Origin: Roseitranquillus sp963749675
GTDB taxonomy: Bacteria > Pseudomonadota > Alphaproteobacteria > Rhodobacterales > Rhodobacteraceae
Direction: 5' to 3'
DNA: 64,000 bases
NCBI GenBank assembly: GCA_963749675.1
Contig: CAVVNT010000001.1
Coordinates: forward strand, 434,001-498,000
Both the position numbers and the translations under genes were made by a program. The notes below the pieces were generated by a model. The model made no database searches, was not told the DNA's origin, and was given only the letters and a program-made list of their open reading frames with translations. Positions 17,901-27,712 of the stretch are shown here, one piece after another (position 1 is the first letter of the stretch; every line of letters begins with the position of its first letter).

Positions 17901-18193
17901 GACCCTCGTCGCTCCTCGCTCTTCATGGCAAGGTCGATCGGCAGTCCGCGACCGTGCGGATCCTGACGAACGGCCCCGACCTGATCCTGCCCTCGCGCAT
18001 GTACCGGATGAGATGATCCTGCCCGGCTACGCCGAAGCGGCCGGCGCCTCGTCGAAGAAACAGAGGGTCGCCTTCTCGGTTGAGCTCGGCCTCAATTGTT
18101 CGATCCCGGTGCAGCTCCTCCAGTTCGTGGCGAGGTCGCACGGTTCGACTTGGCTAAACTTGGCGAGTTGCTGGAAATGACGGCCGCCCGTTG
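17901..18193. other. Remnant DNA between two broken insertion sequences
   Basis: Short frames such as ATVRILTNGPDLILPSRMYR can be read but I cannot assign them. The stretch probably contains debris of one or more insertion events between the IS630 and IS1634 remnants. No RNA gene is evident. Confidence 0.4.
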
Positions 18194-19350
18194 CCCCCAA
18201 GTTCGACATTTGCCGGCCAGTTTTCGTGTATCCGGCTCGTTCCGTGTCGTGAATTCAAGAGGTTGTAGCCGTTCGGGGTGGATTTCGCCTCGATCTGTGT
18301 AGTTGCACGCGGCCGCCCTGACATGCAAGCCGGGCTGCCTGCGCTGGCTGGAGACGGTGGCGATGCCGACCATGCCCGAGACCGTCACCCACCAGCATCT
18401 GCTTCGCGCGATGGATGCGCTGATGGATCGCGCCGAGCGGGTGGAAATCGAGCTGGCCAGACAGATCCGCCCGCTGGTCGATCAAGACCTTGCCGTGGTC
18501 TTCCACGACCTGACCACCGTGCGCATCCATGGCGAGGGAGAGGTCGCGGACGACCTGCGCGCCTTCGGCATGAACAGGGATGTGGGCGGCGTCGCGCGGC
18601 AATTCGTCCTCGGCGTGGTGCAAACCGCCGAGGGTCTGCCGCTCATGCACACAGTCCATTCCGGCAACGTGGCCGAGACGAAGACCTTGCAGGCCATGCT
18701 CCGGACCGTGCTCACGCGCTTCCCGATCCAGCGCGTCATACTGGTGGCCGATCGCGGCCTGCCGAGCCTGGAGAACATCGGTGAGCCGACCGCACTGGCC
18801 GACCGTGACGGCCGCGGGCTGGAGTTCATCCTCGCCGTGCCGGCCCGCAGATATGCCGAGCTGGTCGAGACCTTCCGCAGCCTTGCCTCCACCGAGGACG
18901 GTCCGGCCGAGGCGTCCTTCGCCGGTCACCGCCTGATCGTCGCCCATGACCCGCTGCGTGCCGGGGAGCAATCCACCCGCCGCCGTGCCCGTATCGCCGA
19001 CCTCGAGGCCATGGCCGACAAGATGGCCGCCAGGCTCGATGCCCGGGATGTCGGCCGGACGGCCCGCGGTCGCCGCGCCTCCGATCGTGGCGCCTACAGC
19101 CGATTTACCCGCGCCGTGGCCGAGGCGGAACTGAGCCGCTTTCTCAAGGCCGACGACACCGCCGACCGCTTCGGCTACAGCTTGGACGAGGACGCCATCG
19201 CCGAGGCGGAGCTCTTCGACGGCAAGCTGGCGCTCCTGACCAACGCCCCCGATCTCGGCCCCGCCGAGGCCGTCGCCCGCCACAAGGCGCTGGCCGACAT
19301 CGAGCGCGGCTTCCGCGTGCTGAAGTCCGACATCGGGATCGCCCCGGGGG
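18194..19350 (+). pseudogene. IS1634-family transposase remnant, copy 1
   Basis: The frame gives CLRWLETVAMPTMPETVTHQ, then DLAVVFHDLTTVRIHGEGEV, ILVADRGLPSLENIG and ALADIERGFRVLKSDI, all typical of IS1634-type DDE transposases. The left end (CCCCCAAGTTCGACATTTGC) is shared with copy 2 near 58.9 kb. Comparison with that copy shows that about 409 bases, coding the N-terminus, are missing at position 18326. The C-terminus is also cut near 19345, close to the stop of the L,D-transpeptidase gene. The element is inactive. Confidence 0.85.
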
Positions 19351-19397
19351 ATCGCCCCGGTGCTGAAGACCGAGCGAGGAGCGGCTCCGAGTTCGCC

Positions 19398-20123
19398 TCA
19401 GTTCGTGAACGCCGCCTCGAGCAGTGCGCCGCCTTCGTCGGGCGCAATGGTCCACCGACCGGCCTGCGTCTCCGGCAACACGACGACGCGAGTACCCGAA
19501 TCCACGCGCTGGTATAGGTCGAGACTGTCCTGGTTGTAGAGGCGGATGCAGCCCGCCGACGTCGCGCGGCCGATCGAATAGACGTCGTTCGTGCCATGGA
19601 TGCGATACATCGTGTCGCGCCCGTTGCGGTAAAGGTAGAGCGCTCTCGCACCCAGCGGATTGCGAAGGCCGCCTTCCATGCCTCCGGCCCAAGGCCCATA
19701 CTGTTCCGGATCGCGGCGGATCATGTTCTGCGTCGGCGTCCAGTCGGGCCATTCCCTCTTGAGCGGGATGACCGCGCGGCCGGAATACCCATAGCCCTGC
19801 TCGCCCACGGCGATGCCATAGCGGATCGCCTGATTACCTCCGAGGATGTAGTAGAGGAACTTGGCGCCCGGATCGACGACGATCGTACCCGGCTCCTCGG
19901 GGCTCCAGTACGTCACGACCTGCCTGACATTGCGTTCGGAAAGCGCGGCTTCCGGAACCGCCGGAATGACTATGTCGCCGTCCTGGACTGCACCATACAT
20001 CTGCATCACGTCGGGCGGCAGACCCCTCGTGACCTCCTCCTGAGGCGCGCAACCCGATATCCCGGCGGCTGCCAGCAGGGCTAATACTCGCACGCCACCA
20101 AACATTCTTACAACAGCTTCCAT
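19398..20123 (-). CDS. L,D-transpeptidase, lipoprotein
   Basis: The 241-residue protein has a lipobox (LLAAAGISGC, Cys at residue 26), so it should be anchored in the envelope. The YkuD domain carries the catalytic block HGTNDVYSIGRATSAGCIRL with the active Cys, plus the PLGARALYLYRNG strand. Such enzymes form 3-3 cross-links in peptidoglycan or attach lipoproteins to it. Length and motifs are normal and the frame is intact, although insertion-sequence debris lies directly downstream. Confidence 0.93.
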   Translation of the reverse strand: MEAVVRMFGGVRVLALLAAAGISGCAPQEEVTRGLPPDVMQMYGAVQDGDIVIPAVPEAALSERNVRQVVTYWSPEEPGTIVVDPGAKFLYYILGGNQAIRYGIAVGEQGYGYSGRAVIPLKREWPDWTPTQNMIRRDPEQYGPWAGGMEGGLRNPLGARALYLYRNGRDTMYRIHGTNDVYSIGRATSAGCIRLYNQDSLDLYQRVDSGTRVVVLPETQAGRWTIAPDEGGALLEAAFTN

Positions 20124-20279
20124 CTACGGGTCCTCGTCTCGCGGCGATCCGATAGGCCGAAAACCTAACGCCATTCATGGCACCTAGTTCAGGCTACTCC
20201 GCCTGCCACCGCGCCTCTTCTTTCTGCAGCGACACTTCCTCTATACTCGGGGAAGTCGCGCAGAACCAGAAGGTCGGAG

Positions 20280-20679
20280 GTGGCTCGCCTGCGCCGCGCA
20301 GGGGTTCGATCTTGCGCTTGTCCCGATGCCCGGCGCCCCGCGCGCTCCACCAAATCGCGGCGTCTTGGTCTCGCGGCCGAGCAGCGCCTCTCCGCCGCAG
20401 CGGTACTCGGTATTCGCGGTCGCGAAGTCACGGCCGTAGGTCGTCATCACCGTCCGGGAGAGCTCTCGGCCGAACCGGCCGAGCCTGCCGCTGCGGCGGA
20501 AGGCGGAGATCTCGTCCCAGCCGTATAGGTTCTCCCCGACGCCGTAGCGGGTCGTCGTCGGATCGTTCCAGAACAGCTCCTTGAGCACCGAAATGACGTT
20601 CGCCTGCAGCGCGGCTTCGTAGCGGTCGAAGACGCCGGACCTCTGCCACAACGTCCGGCAGGTTCAGCTCAAGCGCCAT
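20280..20679 (-). pseudogene. HpxZ/AtzH-like protein, frameshifted
   Basis: The N-terminus MALELNLPDVVAEV (from the ATG at 20679) continues in another frame with FDRYEAALQANVISVLKELF and RYGVGENLYGWDEISAFRR, then TTYGRDFATANTEYRCGGEA. This is the oxalurate-catabolism HpxZ / AtzH-like family with an NTF2-like fold. There is one frameshift near 20640, and the C-terminal part is out of frame or lost after GRETKT. No other hpx or amidase gene is beside it. A sequencing error could explain the first shift. Confidence 0.7.
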
Positions 20680-20749
20680 CCGTGAGCCAGCCGAGCAGAT
20701 TCTTCCACAGCTTTCCTGGACGCTCAAGGTGAGTTGCGACATCTGTCGA

Positions 20750-21225
20750 TCATGTGATTTGTCTCAGCTCATCCCGGAATGCCTCCGCCGGCGTCTGGTA
20801 GCCGAGGCACTTTCGGGGCGTTGCGTTGAGGCGGTCGCAAATCGACCTCATGGATCGATTTGAGATCGCCGCCATCGCGGTGTCGGACGGCAGATACCGT
20901 CGAACACGCCGGTTGAGGTTCTCGACGGCACCCTTCTGCCAGGGCGCCTGTGGACCACAGAACCAAGCATCCGTGCCCATGCCCGACCCGAGCTCGCGCC
21001 AGGAGGTGAACTCGAAACCGCGGTCGAATGTCATGGATTGGCGCGCCGGTGCGGGCAGGGGAGAGAACAGGTCGATCAGCTGGTCCATCAGCGGCTTCGA
21101 GCGGCGATCGTTGTTCCTGAACAGGACCGCGTAACGTGTCCGCCGTTCGATCAGCGAGGTAACGTTCGCCGGTCCATGTTCGCGGCGGAAGATCATCAGA
21201 TCGCACTCCCAGTGGCCGAAGGTGC
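20750..21225 (-). pseudogene. IS30-family transposase, C-terminal fragment
   Basis: Reading from about 21225 gives GTFGHWECDLMIFRREHGPA, then MTFDRGFEFTSWRELGSGMG and VENLNRRVRRYLPSDTAMAA, the second half of an IS30-type DDE transposase with the later catalytic residues (D in TFDRG, E in AVENLNRR). The N-terminal DNA-binding half is absent; the reading frame runs directly into the unrelated DUF1355 fragment. Confidence 0.88.
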
Positions 21226-21485
21226 CTTGCGCGGCGGCAGCAGCGCGTTCGATCCGATGTCGGACAGCACGAACCCGTCGTAGGCCGACAATCCCTCGAC
21301 GTCGAACGAAAAGCCATCGGCGGCATCGTGTGCATTCATCCAGATGATCGCAAAATCCGATCCCTCAAGGGCCGCCACCAGCGGGTCCGCGCCGGTGTGG
21401 AAGGTGACCGAGCCGAACTGATCGAACCCCTTGTAGTGGGTGGCGGAACTGATCCGGCTCTGCCGACCATCAGAATCTCCTTCAT
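21226..21485 (-). pseudogene. DUF1355 (glutamine amidotransferase-like), N-terminal fragment
   Basis: MKEILMVG from the ATG at 21485 is followed, after a one-base shift near 21475, by ATHYKGFDQFGSVTFHTGAD and LEGLSAYDGFVLSDIGSNAL. This is the start of a DUF1355 class I glutamine amidotransferase-like protein. It ends abruptly at the IS30 fragment, and the rest of the gene is not found in the window. Solute-binding protein genes often precede such genes, which fits the fragment upstream. Confidence 0.72.
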
Positions 21486-21542
21486 GCCGTTCTCCCATGA
21501 TCGCGGGTCGACCCGGCCGACCCCCCTGGTGTCTTAGGCGAG

Positions 21543-21564
21543 GGCCGCGGTTCCTTCCGCGGCC
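21543..21564 (-). terminator. GC-rich hairpin after solute-binding protein fragment
   Basis: GGCCGCGG and CCGCGGCC pair perfectly over 8 bases around a 6-base loop, 15 bases past the stop of the solute-binding protein fragment. There is no U-tract, so it may serve RNA stability rather than strict termination. Confidence 0.5.
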
Positions 21565-21578
21565 TGGATTTGCTCGAC

Positions 21579-22090
21579 CTACCCGAACGACACGAACTGC
21601 AGACGTAGCGCGCCATCGGGATCCTGAACCCAATCCAATCCTCGACCGGGGCCTGCAGCGTCATCGGGAACGCGAGGAAGAGCAGCGGCGTTTCCTCGGC
21701 GATGATCTCCTGCGCCTGCTCATCGCGCTCCGCACGCGACTTCAGGGATGTTTCGGTTCGAGCCTGCTTGAGCAGGGCGTTTACCTCCTCGTTCTCCCAG
21801 CCGGGGAAGTTGTTCGGACCGTCGATCGTGAAGTAGTTGTACATGTTGCCATCGGGATCGGTACGGCCCGACCAGGGCGACATGCAGAGGTCGAGGTCCG
21901 CTCGCGCAGGACGGTGGTCAGGCTGGTGGCGTCGATCTGGTTGATCGAGACGTCGAAGCCGGCGTGGTTCGCCTGCGCCTGCAGGATCTCGGCGATCCGG
22001 ACGAAGATCGGCGAGTTCGCGACTGTGACCTCGATTGGCACCGGCGTCTTCCTCAAGTCGATGCGGACCCGGCACGGAGGCAACGGCTAC
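21579..22090 (-). pseudogene. Peptide ABC transporter substrate-binding protein, C-terminal fragment
   Basis: Pieces in different frames read AQANHAGFDVSINQIDATSL, SPWSGRTDPDGNMYNYFTID, NNFPGWENEEVNALLKQART, IIAEETPLLFLAF and a final DGALRLQFVSFG. They form the last third of a family 5 (DppA/OppA-type) periplasmic binding protein. Frameshifts occur near 21900 and 21630, and the N-terminal two-thirds are missing. Associated permease genes are not in the window. Confidence 0.75.
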
Positions 22091-22398
22091 GCCCATGTGC
22101 CGCGCCACTTCCTGCCGCGCCTCGTCCGTCACGGCCTCAACTCCGCGGCTGCAGCGACCCTTCTGAAGGAGAACCCGGCGCGGGTCTTCGGCGAGGGGGA
22201 GAGCGAACGCGCCGCCAACCGGGCATGAGACGAAACGCTACGTCAGCAGGACGCCCTTGCAGGTCCCAGGGAACGCACCTGACTCGGAAGGGCATCGGTT
22301 TGATGGCAGCGCCACATGCAGCAGACGAGCGGCACATGTATAGCAGTTCACAGGCAGCGCCTTGCTCCGTAGCCCGCCGCGTGGCACAGCCCGGCCCG

Positions 22399-24447
22399 AT
22401 GTCCGATCCACGCGCGCTCCTCTCCTCGGTTTTCGGCTTCGAGACCTTCCGGCCCGGACAGGAGGAGATCGTACGGTCCGTCTGCGCCGGCAGCGACGTG
22501 CTGGCGATCATGCCCACGGGCGGCGGCAAGTCGCTCTGCTACCAGCTTCCCGCGCTCTGCCGTGACGGTCTGACCGTCGTCATATCTCCGCTCATCGCGC
22601 TGATGCGAGACCAGGTTCGCGCGCTGCGCGCCGCGGGCGTCGAGGCGGGCGCACTGACGTCGGGAAATACCGAGGCGGAGACGGACGCAGTCTTCGAATC
22701 GATGCGCCGGGGCACGCTCAAGCTGCTCTACATCGCGCCGGAGCGGCTTGCGTCAGCCGGCAGCGCAGGCATGCTCCAGCGCGCCGGCGTCGCTCTCATC
22801 GCAGTGGACGAGGCGCATTGTGTAAGCCAGTGGGGCCATGACTTCCGGCCCGACTATCTCCGCATCGGAACGCTCCGGCGCGAGTTGAACGTACCGCTGG
22901 CGGCTTTCACCGCGACCGCCGACGCCGAGACGCGCGGCGAGATCGTCACCCGGCTCTTCGGCGGCGAGCAGCCGGAGACGTTCCTGCGGGGTTTCGACCG
23001 GCCCAACATCCACCTGGCGTTCCGGCCGAAGGACGGACCGCGCCGTCAGATCCTCGACTTCGCGGCGGCGCGGCCAGGCCGGTCCGGCATCGTCTACTGC
23101 GGAACGCGGGCCAAGACCGAGGCGCTCGCGAAGGCGCTGCGCGACGCCGGCCACGCCGCACGGGCCTATCACGGCGGCATGGATGCCGTGGAGCGCCGCG
23201 AGGTCGAAGCCGCATTCCAGACGGAGGACGGGCTGATCGTCGTGGCCACCGTCGCGTTCGGCATGGGGGTCGACAAGCCGGATATCCGCTGGGTCGCGCA
23301 TGCCGACCTGCCGAAGTCGATCGAGGCCTACTATCAGGAAATCGGTCGCGCCGGGCGAGACGGCGCGCCGGCTGAGACGATGACGCTCTTCGGCGCAGAC
23401 GACATCCGCCTGCGCCGCAGCCAGATCGACGAGGGCGCCGCGCCGCCGGAGCGCAAGCACGCCGACCACGCGCGGCTCAACGCCCTCCTTGGTCTCGCCG
23501 AGGCCCTCCGATGCCGCCGTGTCGAGCTCCTGCGCTACTTTGGCGAGGCGTCCGAGTCCTGCGGCAACTGCGACCTCTGCGACCGACCGCCCGAGGTCTT
23601 CGACGGTACCGAAGCGGCACAGAAGGCGCTCTCGGCGATCCTGAGGACAGGAGAGCGCTTCGGAGCGGGCCACGTCATTGACATCCTGCTCGGAAGCGAG
23701 ACCGAAAAGACACGCCAGTGGGGTCACGAGCGGCTTCCCACCTTCGGCGTCGGGCGGGAGCTCGACCGCCGCGGCTGGCAGGCCGTGATCCGCCAGCTGA
23801 CGGCGCGGGACCTGGTTCGACCAGATCCTGAACGGCACGGCGCCCTGCGCATGACCGAAGCGGCGCGGCCGGTCCTTCGCGGCGAGACGCGAGTGGAACT
23901 TCGCCGAGGCGTGCTGACCCGACGGGACCGGCCCGCCGCCAAGGCCATCGTCGCCGAGGAAGCCGCGCCACTCCTCTCCGCGCTCAAGGGTCGGCGGCGC
24001 GAGCTTGCGCAGGCTCAAGGCGTTCCTGCCTACGTCGTCTTTCCGGACCGGACGCTGATCGAGATGGCGGAGCGGCGGCCGCGGACGCTTGACGAGATGG
24101 CGCGCATCCAGGGCGTGGGCAAAGTCAAGCTCGAACGCTACGGCGCCGACTTCCTGGGGGTCATCACCGGCGAAGCGCCGCCGCAGCCGCATCCTGTGCG
24201 CCGCAAGCTCGCTGGCGCACCGGCCGGCGACCTCTTCGACCGCCTGCACGCCGCTCAGCGCGACCTCGTCCGTGGGCAGGACGGAACCGGTCGGCCGCTC
24301 TCCCTGACGAATCGCACGCTGAGTCTCATCGTCGAGACGCGGCCGAGCTCGATCAAGGATCTCGCGCGGATCACCGGAATGGGGGATCAGAAAGCGGAGC
24401 GCTTCGGACCCGTCTTCCTCGACATCCTGACCAATGATGCGGGCTGA
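22399..24447 (+). CDS. recQ: ATP-dependent DNA helicase RecQ
   Basis: The 682-residue helicase unwinds DNA 3' to 5' in recombination and fork repair. Motifs are MPTGGGKSLCYQLPAL (Walker A), VDEAHCVSQWGHDFRPDY (DEAH box and aromatic-rich loop), FTATAD, and YYQEIGRAGRDG (motif VI). A zinc-binding part follows (ESCGNCDLCDRPPE), then the winged helix. Two C-terminal HRDC-like units can be seen (LIEMAERRPRTLDEMARIQG and LIVETRPSSIKDLARITGMG). I use the ATG at 22399; an in-frame ATG at 22336 would add 21 residues without similarity. It is intact although both sides hold broken genes. Confidence 0.95.
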   Translation: MSDPRALLSSVFGFETFRPGQEEIVRSVCAGSDVLAIMPTGGGKSLCYQLPALCRDGLTVVISPLIALMRDQVRALRAAGVEAGALTSGNTEAETDAVFESMRRGTLKLLYIAPERLASAGSAGMLQRAGVALIAVDEAHCVSQWGHDFRPDYLRIGTLRRELNVPLAAFTATADAETRGEIVTRLFGGEQPETFLRGFDRPNIHLAFRPKDGPRRQILDFAAARPGRSGIVYCGTRAKTEALAKALRDAGHAARAYHGGMDAVERREVEAAFQTEDGLIVVATVAFGMGVDKPDIRWVAHADLPKSIEAYYQEIGRAGRDGAPAETMTLFGADDIRLRRSQIDEGAAPPERKHADHARLNALLGLAEALRCRRVELLRYFGEASESCGNCDLCDRPPEVFDGTEAAQKALSAILRTGERFGAGHVIDILLGSETEKTRQWGHERLPTFGVGRELDRRGWQAVIRQLTARDLVRPDPERHGALRMTEAARPVLRGETRVELRRGVLTRRDRPAAKAIVAEEAAPLLSALKGRRRELAQAQGVPAYVVFPDRTLIEMAERRPRTLDEMARIQGVGKVKLERYGADFLGVITGEAPPQPHPVRRKLAGAPAGDLFDRLHAAQRDLVRGQDGTGRPLSLTNRTLSLIVETRPSSIKDLARITGMGDQKAERFGPVFLDILTNDAG

Positions 24448-24612
24448 CGAGCCGTGTCGCTCCTTGCGGTCGACGCCCGCCGCTCCAGTCGCCGGAGCCC
24501 GGCCCGCATTGCGTCAGGACACTCGGATGAGCGCCTGGCCGTCCTTCCTGTCCAGGAGCCGCCGATCCACGATCATCCGGCAAGAGGCCCGCGGGCGGCA
24601 GCCCGCTCCGCC

Positions 24613-24907
24613 TCAATTGCTGCCGGGGCTATGCGGGTCCGCGATCTGCGCCTTCGTCGCATGGACGAGCGCATCGGGCGCAACGCTGAACACTGTCTCG
24701 GCGCGACCTCCGGCCGCCCATATGATATCTCGTCCGAGCTGGCTCCGCTCCATCCAAGCCGGCAACTGCTTCAGGTGACCAAGCGGAGCGACCCCTCCGA
24801 TCGCGAAGCCCGTCTCGGCCCGTACTTGCGCCCCCCGGTCCCGCGAACGAGAGGCTCGCCGCCCCCGCGCCGCTTCCTCGACGCGCCCGACGCGCTGGTG
24901 GCAGAAT
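24613..24907 (-). pseudogene. YbaK/aminoacyl-tRNA deacylase domain, C-terminal fragment
   Basis: The readable part RAETGFAIGGVAPLGHLKQL, then RDIIWAAGGRAETVFSVAPD and ALVHATKAQIAD, is the end of a YbaK/ProXp-type domain that clears mischarged tRNA. The N-terminal half is missing: the sequence before NRV-like HQRVGRVEEAA joins directly to the end of the thiolase gene at about 24908. This is a deletion or a misassembly junction. Confidence 0.8.
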
Positions 24908-26089
24908 TCACGCCCGTTCGAGCGCCAGCGCGATGCCCTGCCCGCCGCCGATGCACATCGTGACCAGCGCGCGGCGGCCGCCGGTCCGCTCCAGCTCGGC
25001 CATCGCCTTGACGACGAGGATCGCGCCCGTCGCGCCGACCGGGTGGCCGAGGGCGATGGCGCCGCCGTTCGGGTTGACCCGCGCCGGATCGAGCCCAAGC
25101 GCCTTGTTCACCGCCAGCGCCTGCGCCGCGAACGCCTCGTTCGACTCGATCACGTCGAAGTCGTCGACGGTGAGGCCGGTGCGCTCCATCAGCCGCTCGA
25201 CCGCCGGCACGGGCCGATGCCCATGACCTCGGGCCGGACACCCGCATGGGCGTAGCCGAGGATCCGCGCCTCGCGGACGCAGCCCGGCCTTCTCCGCCGC
25301 CTCGGCGCGTGCCAGATCACGAGCGCCGCGGCGCCGTCGTTGATGCCGCTCGCATTGCCCGCGGTGACCGTGCCTTCCTTGCGGAACACCGGCTTGAGGC
25401 AGGCGAGCTTCTCGGCGGTCGTCGCCTTGGGGTGCTCGTCGCGCGCGAAGGGAACCTTCTCGCGCTTCACCATGACCTCGACGGGCACGATCTGCGTCTT
25501 CGAAGCGGCCGCCCTCGATCGCTGACGGCGCGCGCGGTCTGGCTCTCCAGCGCGAAGGCGTCCTGCGCCTCCCGTCTGATCTGGTGCTCCTCCGAGACGT
25601 TCTCGGCGGTCACGCCCATGTGGCCCGTGCCGAAGGGACAGTTCAGCGCCCCCAGCATCATGTCGAGCGCGGCCACGTCGCCCATCTTCTGCCCCCAGCG
25701 CGCGGCCGGGAGCGCGTAGGGCGAGCGGCTCATGCTCTCCGCGCCGCCGGCGAGCGCGAAGTCGGCATCGCCCAGCCATCAGCGCCTGCGTCGCCGAGAC
25801 GACCGCCTGCGCGCCCGAGCCGCAGAGGCGGTTGACGTTCATCGCCGGCACCGTCTCGGGCACCCCGCCTGCATCGCCGCGACGCGGGAAAGGTACATGT
25901 CGCGCGGCTCGGTGTTGATGACGTGGCCGAAGACGACGGTGCCGATCTGGCCCGGCTCGACCCCGGCGCGGCTCCAGCGCCGCTTCGGACGCGACCGTGG
26001 CAAGCTCGATCGGCGGCGTCGACGCCAGCGACCCGCCGAAGGTGCCGATGGCGGTGCGCGCGCCGCCCAAGGATGACGATGTCTGTCAT
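24908..26089 (-). pseudogene. Acetyl-CoA C-acetyltransferase (thiolase), multiple frameshifts
   Basis: Segments in all three minus frames join into a full thiolase: MTDIVILG, GARTAIGTFGGSLASTPPIE, AMNVNRLCGSGAQAVVSATQ (near the acyl-accepting Cys region), WGQKMGDVAALDMMLGALNC, GTVTAGNASGINDGAAALVI, FDVIESNEAFAAQALAVNKA with the NEAFA motif, NPNGGAIALGHPVGATGA and MCIGGGQGIALALERA with the last catalytic Cys. It would condense acetyl-CoA to acetoacetyl-CoA for PHB or butanoate metabolism. At least five small indels break it, yet all active-site regions remain well conserved, which suggests sequence error rather than old decay. Confidence 0.85.
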
Positions 26090-26092
26090 GAT

Positions 26093-26930
26093 TCACTTCT
26101 CCCCGATGTCGATCGACGGTGATCTCAGGCGGCCGGCCCGACGCGCAAGGGAAACCCGACGAAGCCGAGCCGCCGGAGACGACGAGATGCCGCCCGTCCT
26201 CCACCATAGTGGCCCCAGGCAAGCGGTTGCCGTAGTCGGAAGGGATGCAGCGGCGTCCAGCCGAAGCGGCGCGATCTGCCCGCCATGGGTATGGCCGCTG
26301 ATCTGCAGCGTCGCGCGGTGCGTCCTCGGCAAAGATGTCGGGCTCGTGCGCGACGAGGATCGACGGGCGCGCCTTCCGGCACATCGGCAAAGGCCGCGTC
26401 GGCATCGTCGAGGCCCGGCAGCCCTAGCGCCTGCCGCGCCCGCCGGCTGTCGACCCGACCAGCCAAAGGCCGCCGAGCTCGACCGCGCGGTTGTCGAGGA
26501 CCGGCACCCCGGCCGCTTCAAGCGCGTCCCACGGCGCGACAGGTCGGAAGCCGCTCTCGCGCGCCCACGGGATCGTCCTTCCAGTCGTGGTTGCCAAGAA
26601 CCGCCAAGGTGCCGAGCGGCGCCTGCATCCGCGCCAGCTCCGCGGCGATCGTCGGCCAGGGGCAGCGCGGCGGTAGCGGCAGCACCCGGTCGGCGATGGC
26701 GTCGCCCGCGAAGATGGCGAGGTCGGGCCGCTCGGCACGATCGACCGCGTCCGACGGCCGGCGCGCCAGCATCCTCCCGCGATGCACCCACCAGCCGCCG
26801 CCATGGATATCCGGCAGGACCGCGTATCCGCATCGGCCGCAACTCCGTGCCGACGACGGCCGATGGCGCACCACCACGGGATCGACGCGCCGAAAGATCG
26901 ATGCGGAGGCCGCTCGAGCAGGCCGAGGGC
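26093..26930 (-). pseudogene. Metallophosphoesterase, multiple frameshifts
   Basis: The pieces LPDIHGGGWWVHRG, RPDLAIFAGDAIADRVL, GTLAVLGNHDWKDDPVG, PVLDNRAVELGGLWLVGS, SILVAHEPDIFAEDA, LQISGHTHGGQIA and PPEITVIDIGEK-like end reconstruct a calcineurin-type phosphoesterase with the GNHD and GHTHGGQ metal motifs. It resembles the YaeI/UDP-diacylglucosamine-like group by its GHTHGGQ box, but the substrate is unknown. Four or more frame changes are needed. The stop lies 3 bases from the thiolase start, implying an operon. The exact start is uncertain. Confidence 0.78.
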
Positions 26931-26947
26931 TCTGCCGGGCCGTCAGA

Positions 26948-27401
26948 TCATCCGCTCGGGGCGTAGAGCGGCACGGTCGAGATCGACATCTTCGCCGAGC
27001 CGTCGGTAAGTTCGCGCGCGTGCGCGAGATAGATCAGAACGTCGTTGTGCTGGTCGTAAGATCCGCTTGATGCGGAGCGACTTGAGCACGATCGAGCGGC
27101 GCTCGATTGAAGACGTCCTCGCCCTCCTCGCGACATGTCGATGTCGCCGATCTCGATCGGGCCGGTCTGGCGGCAGGCGATCGAGGCATTCGACGGATCC
27201 TCGAACCAGTTGCCCTTGACAGAGCCGGTCGACAAGGCCGCGCTCGAAATAGGCAACATGGCAGGTGACGCCGGAGACTTCGGGATCGTTGATGGCCTCG
27301 ATGATGATGTCGTTGCCGACCCAGTCGACATCGACCTCGCCAACCTGCTCGGCAGCGGCGGGAAGGGCAAGGAGGGCGGCGGCGAGTGCGGGTCTCGTCA
27401 T
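26948..27401 (-). pseudogene. CreA family protein, frameshifted
   Basis: From the ATG at 27401 there is a signal peptide (MTRPALAAALLALPAAA), then EQVGEVDVDWVGNDIIIEAI and GVTCHVAYFERGLVDRL, which are diagnostic of CreA. Other frames supply NWFEDPSNASIACRQTGPIE, IGDIDMSR and the end AHARELTDGSAKMSISTVPL. CreA is a small periplasmic protein of unknown function, found across proteobacteria. Frameshifts lie near 27220, 27130 and 27060. Confidence 0.85.
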
Positions 27402-27712
27402 AGTTCGATCTCCAGAGGATCGGTATGTCCCGATCGGCTCCGGACTCCGAGAGTTCGGTCGATCGAGCGTCCGAGGATGGTCGACGGCGATCCGCTCCAG
27501 TATCCAGCCGAACCGCGAGAGACCGGTTCGCCCGTTTGCCGGATCGGCATGCCGGCCCGGCGTGCGCCGAGTTCGCTGCCACCATCAAGCGGACCGTCTG
27601 CATCCAGTCCGCGTCTTAACCAGAACAGCGGAGCCTGCATCTGCGCACAGTCGCCGCGCGTTTCATCCCTGCGCGTGCCGCCCTACCTGATCACCAAATG
27701 AAGGAGGCGATC

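Noticed and set aside
18090..18130. A tRNA T-arm-like sequence (GTTCGATCC)
   Set aside because: The flanking bases do not pair as a T-stem, and no anticodon or acceptor stem is found upstream.
22091..22398. A gene between the solute-binding protein fragment and recQ
   Set aside because: Short frames such as VTDEARQEVARHMG can be read on the minus strand, but I cannot join them to a family or to the fragment with confidence.
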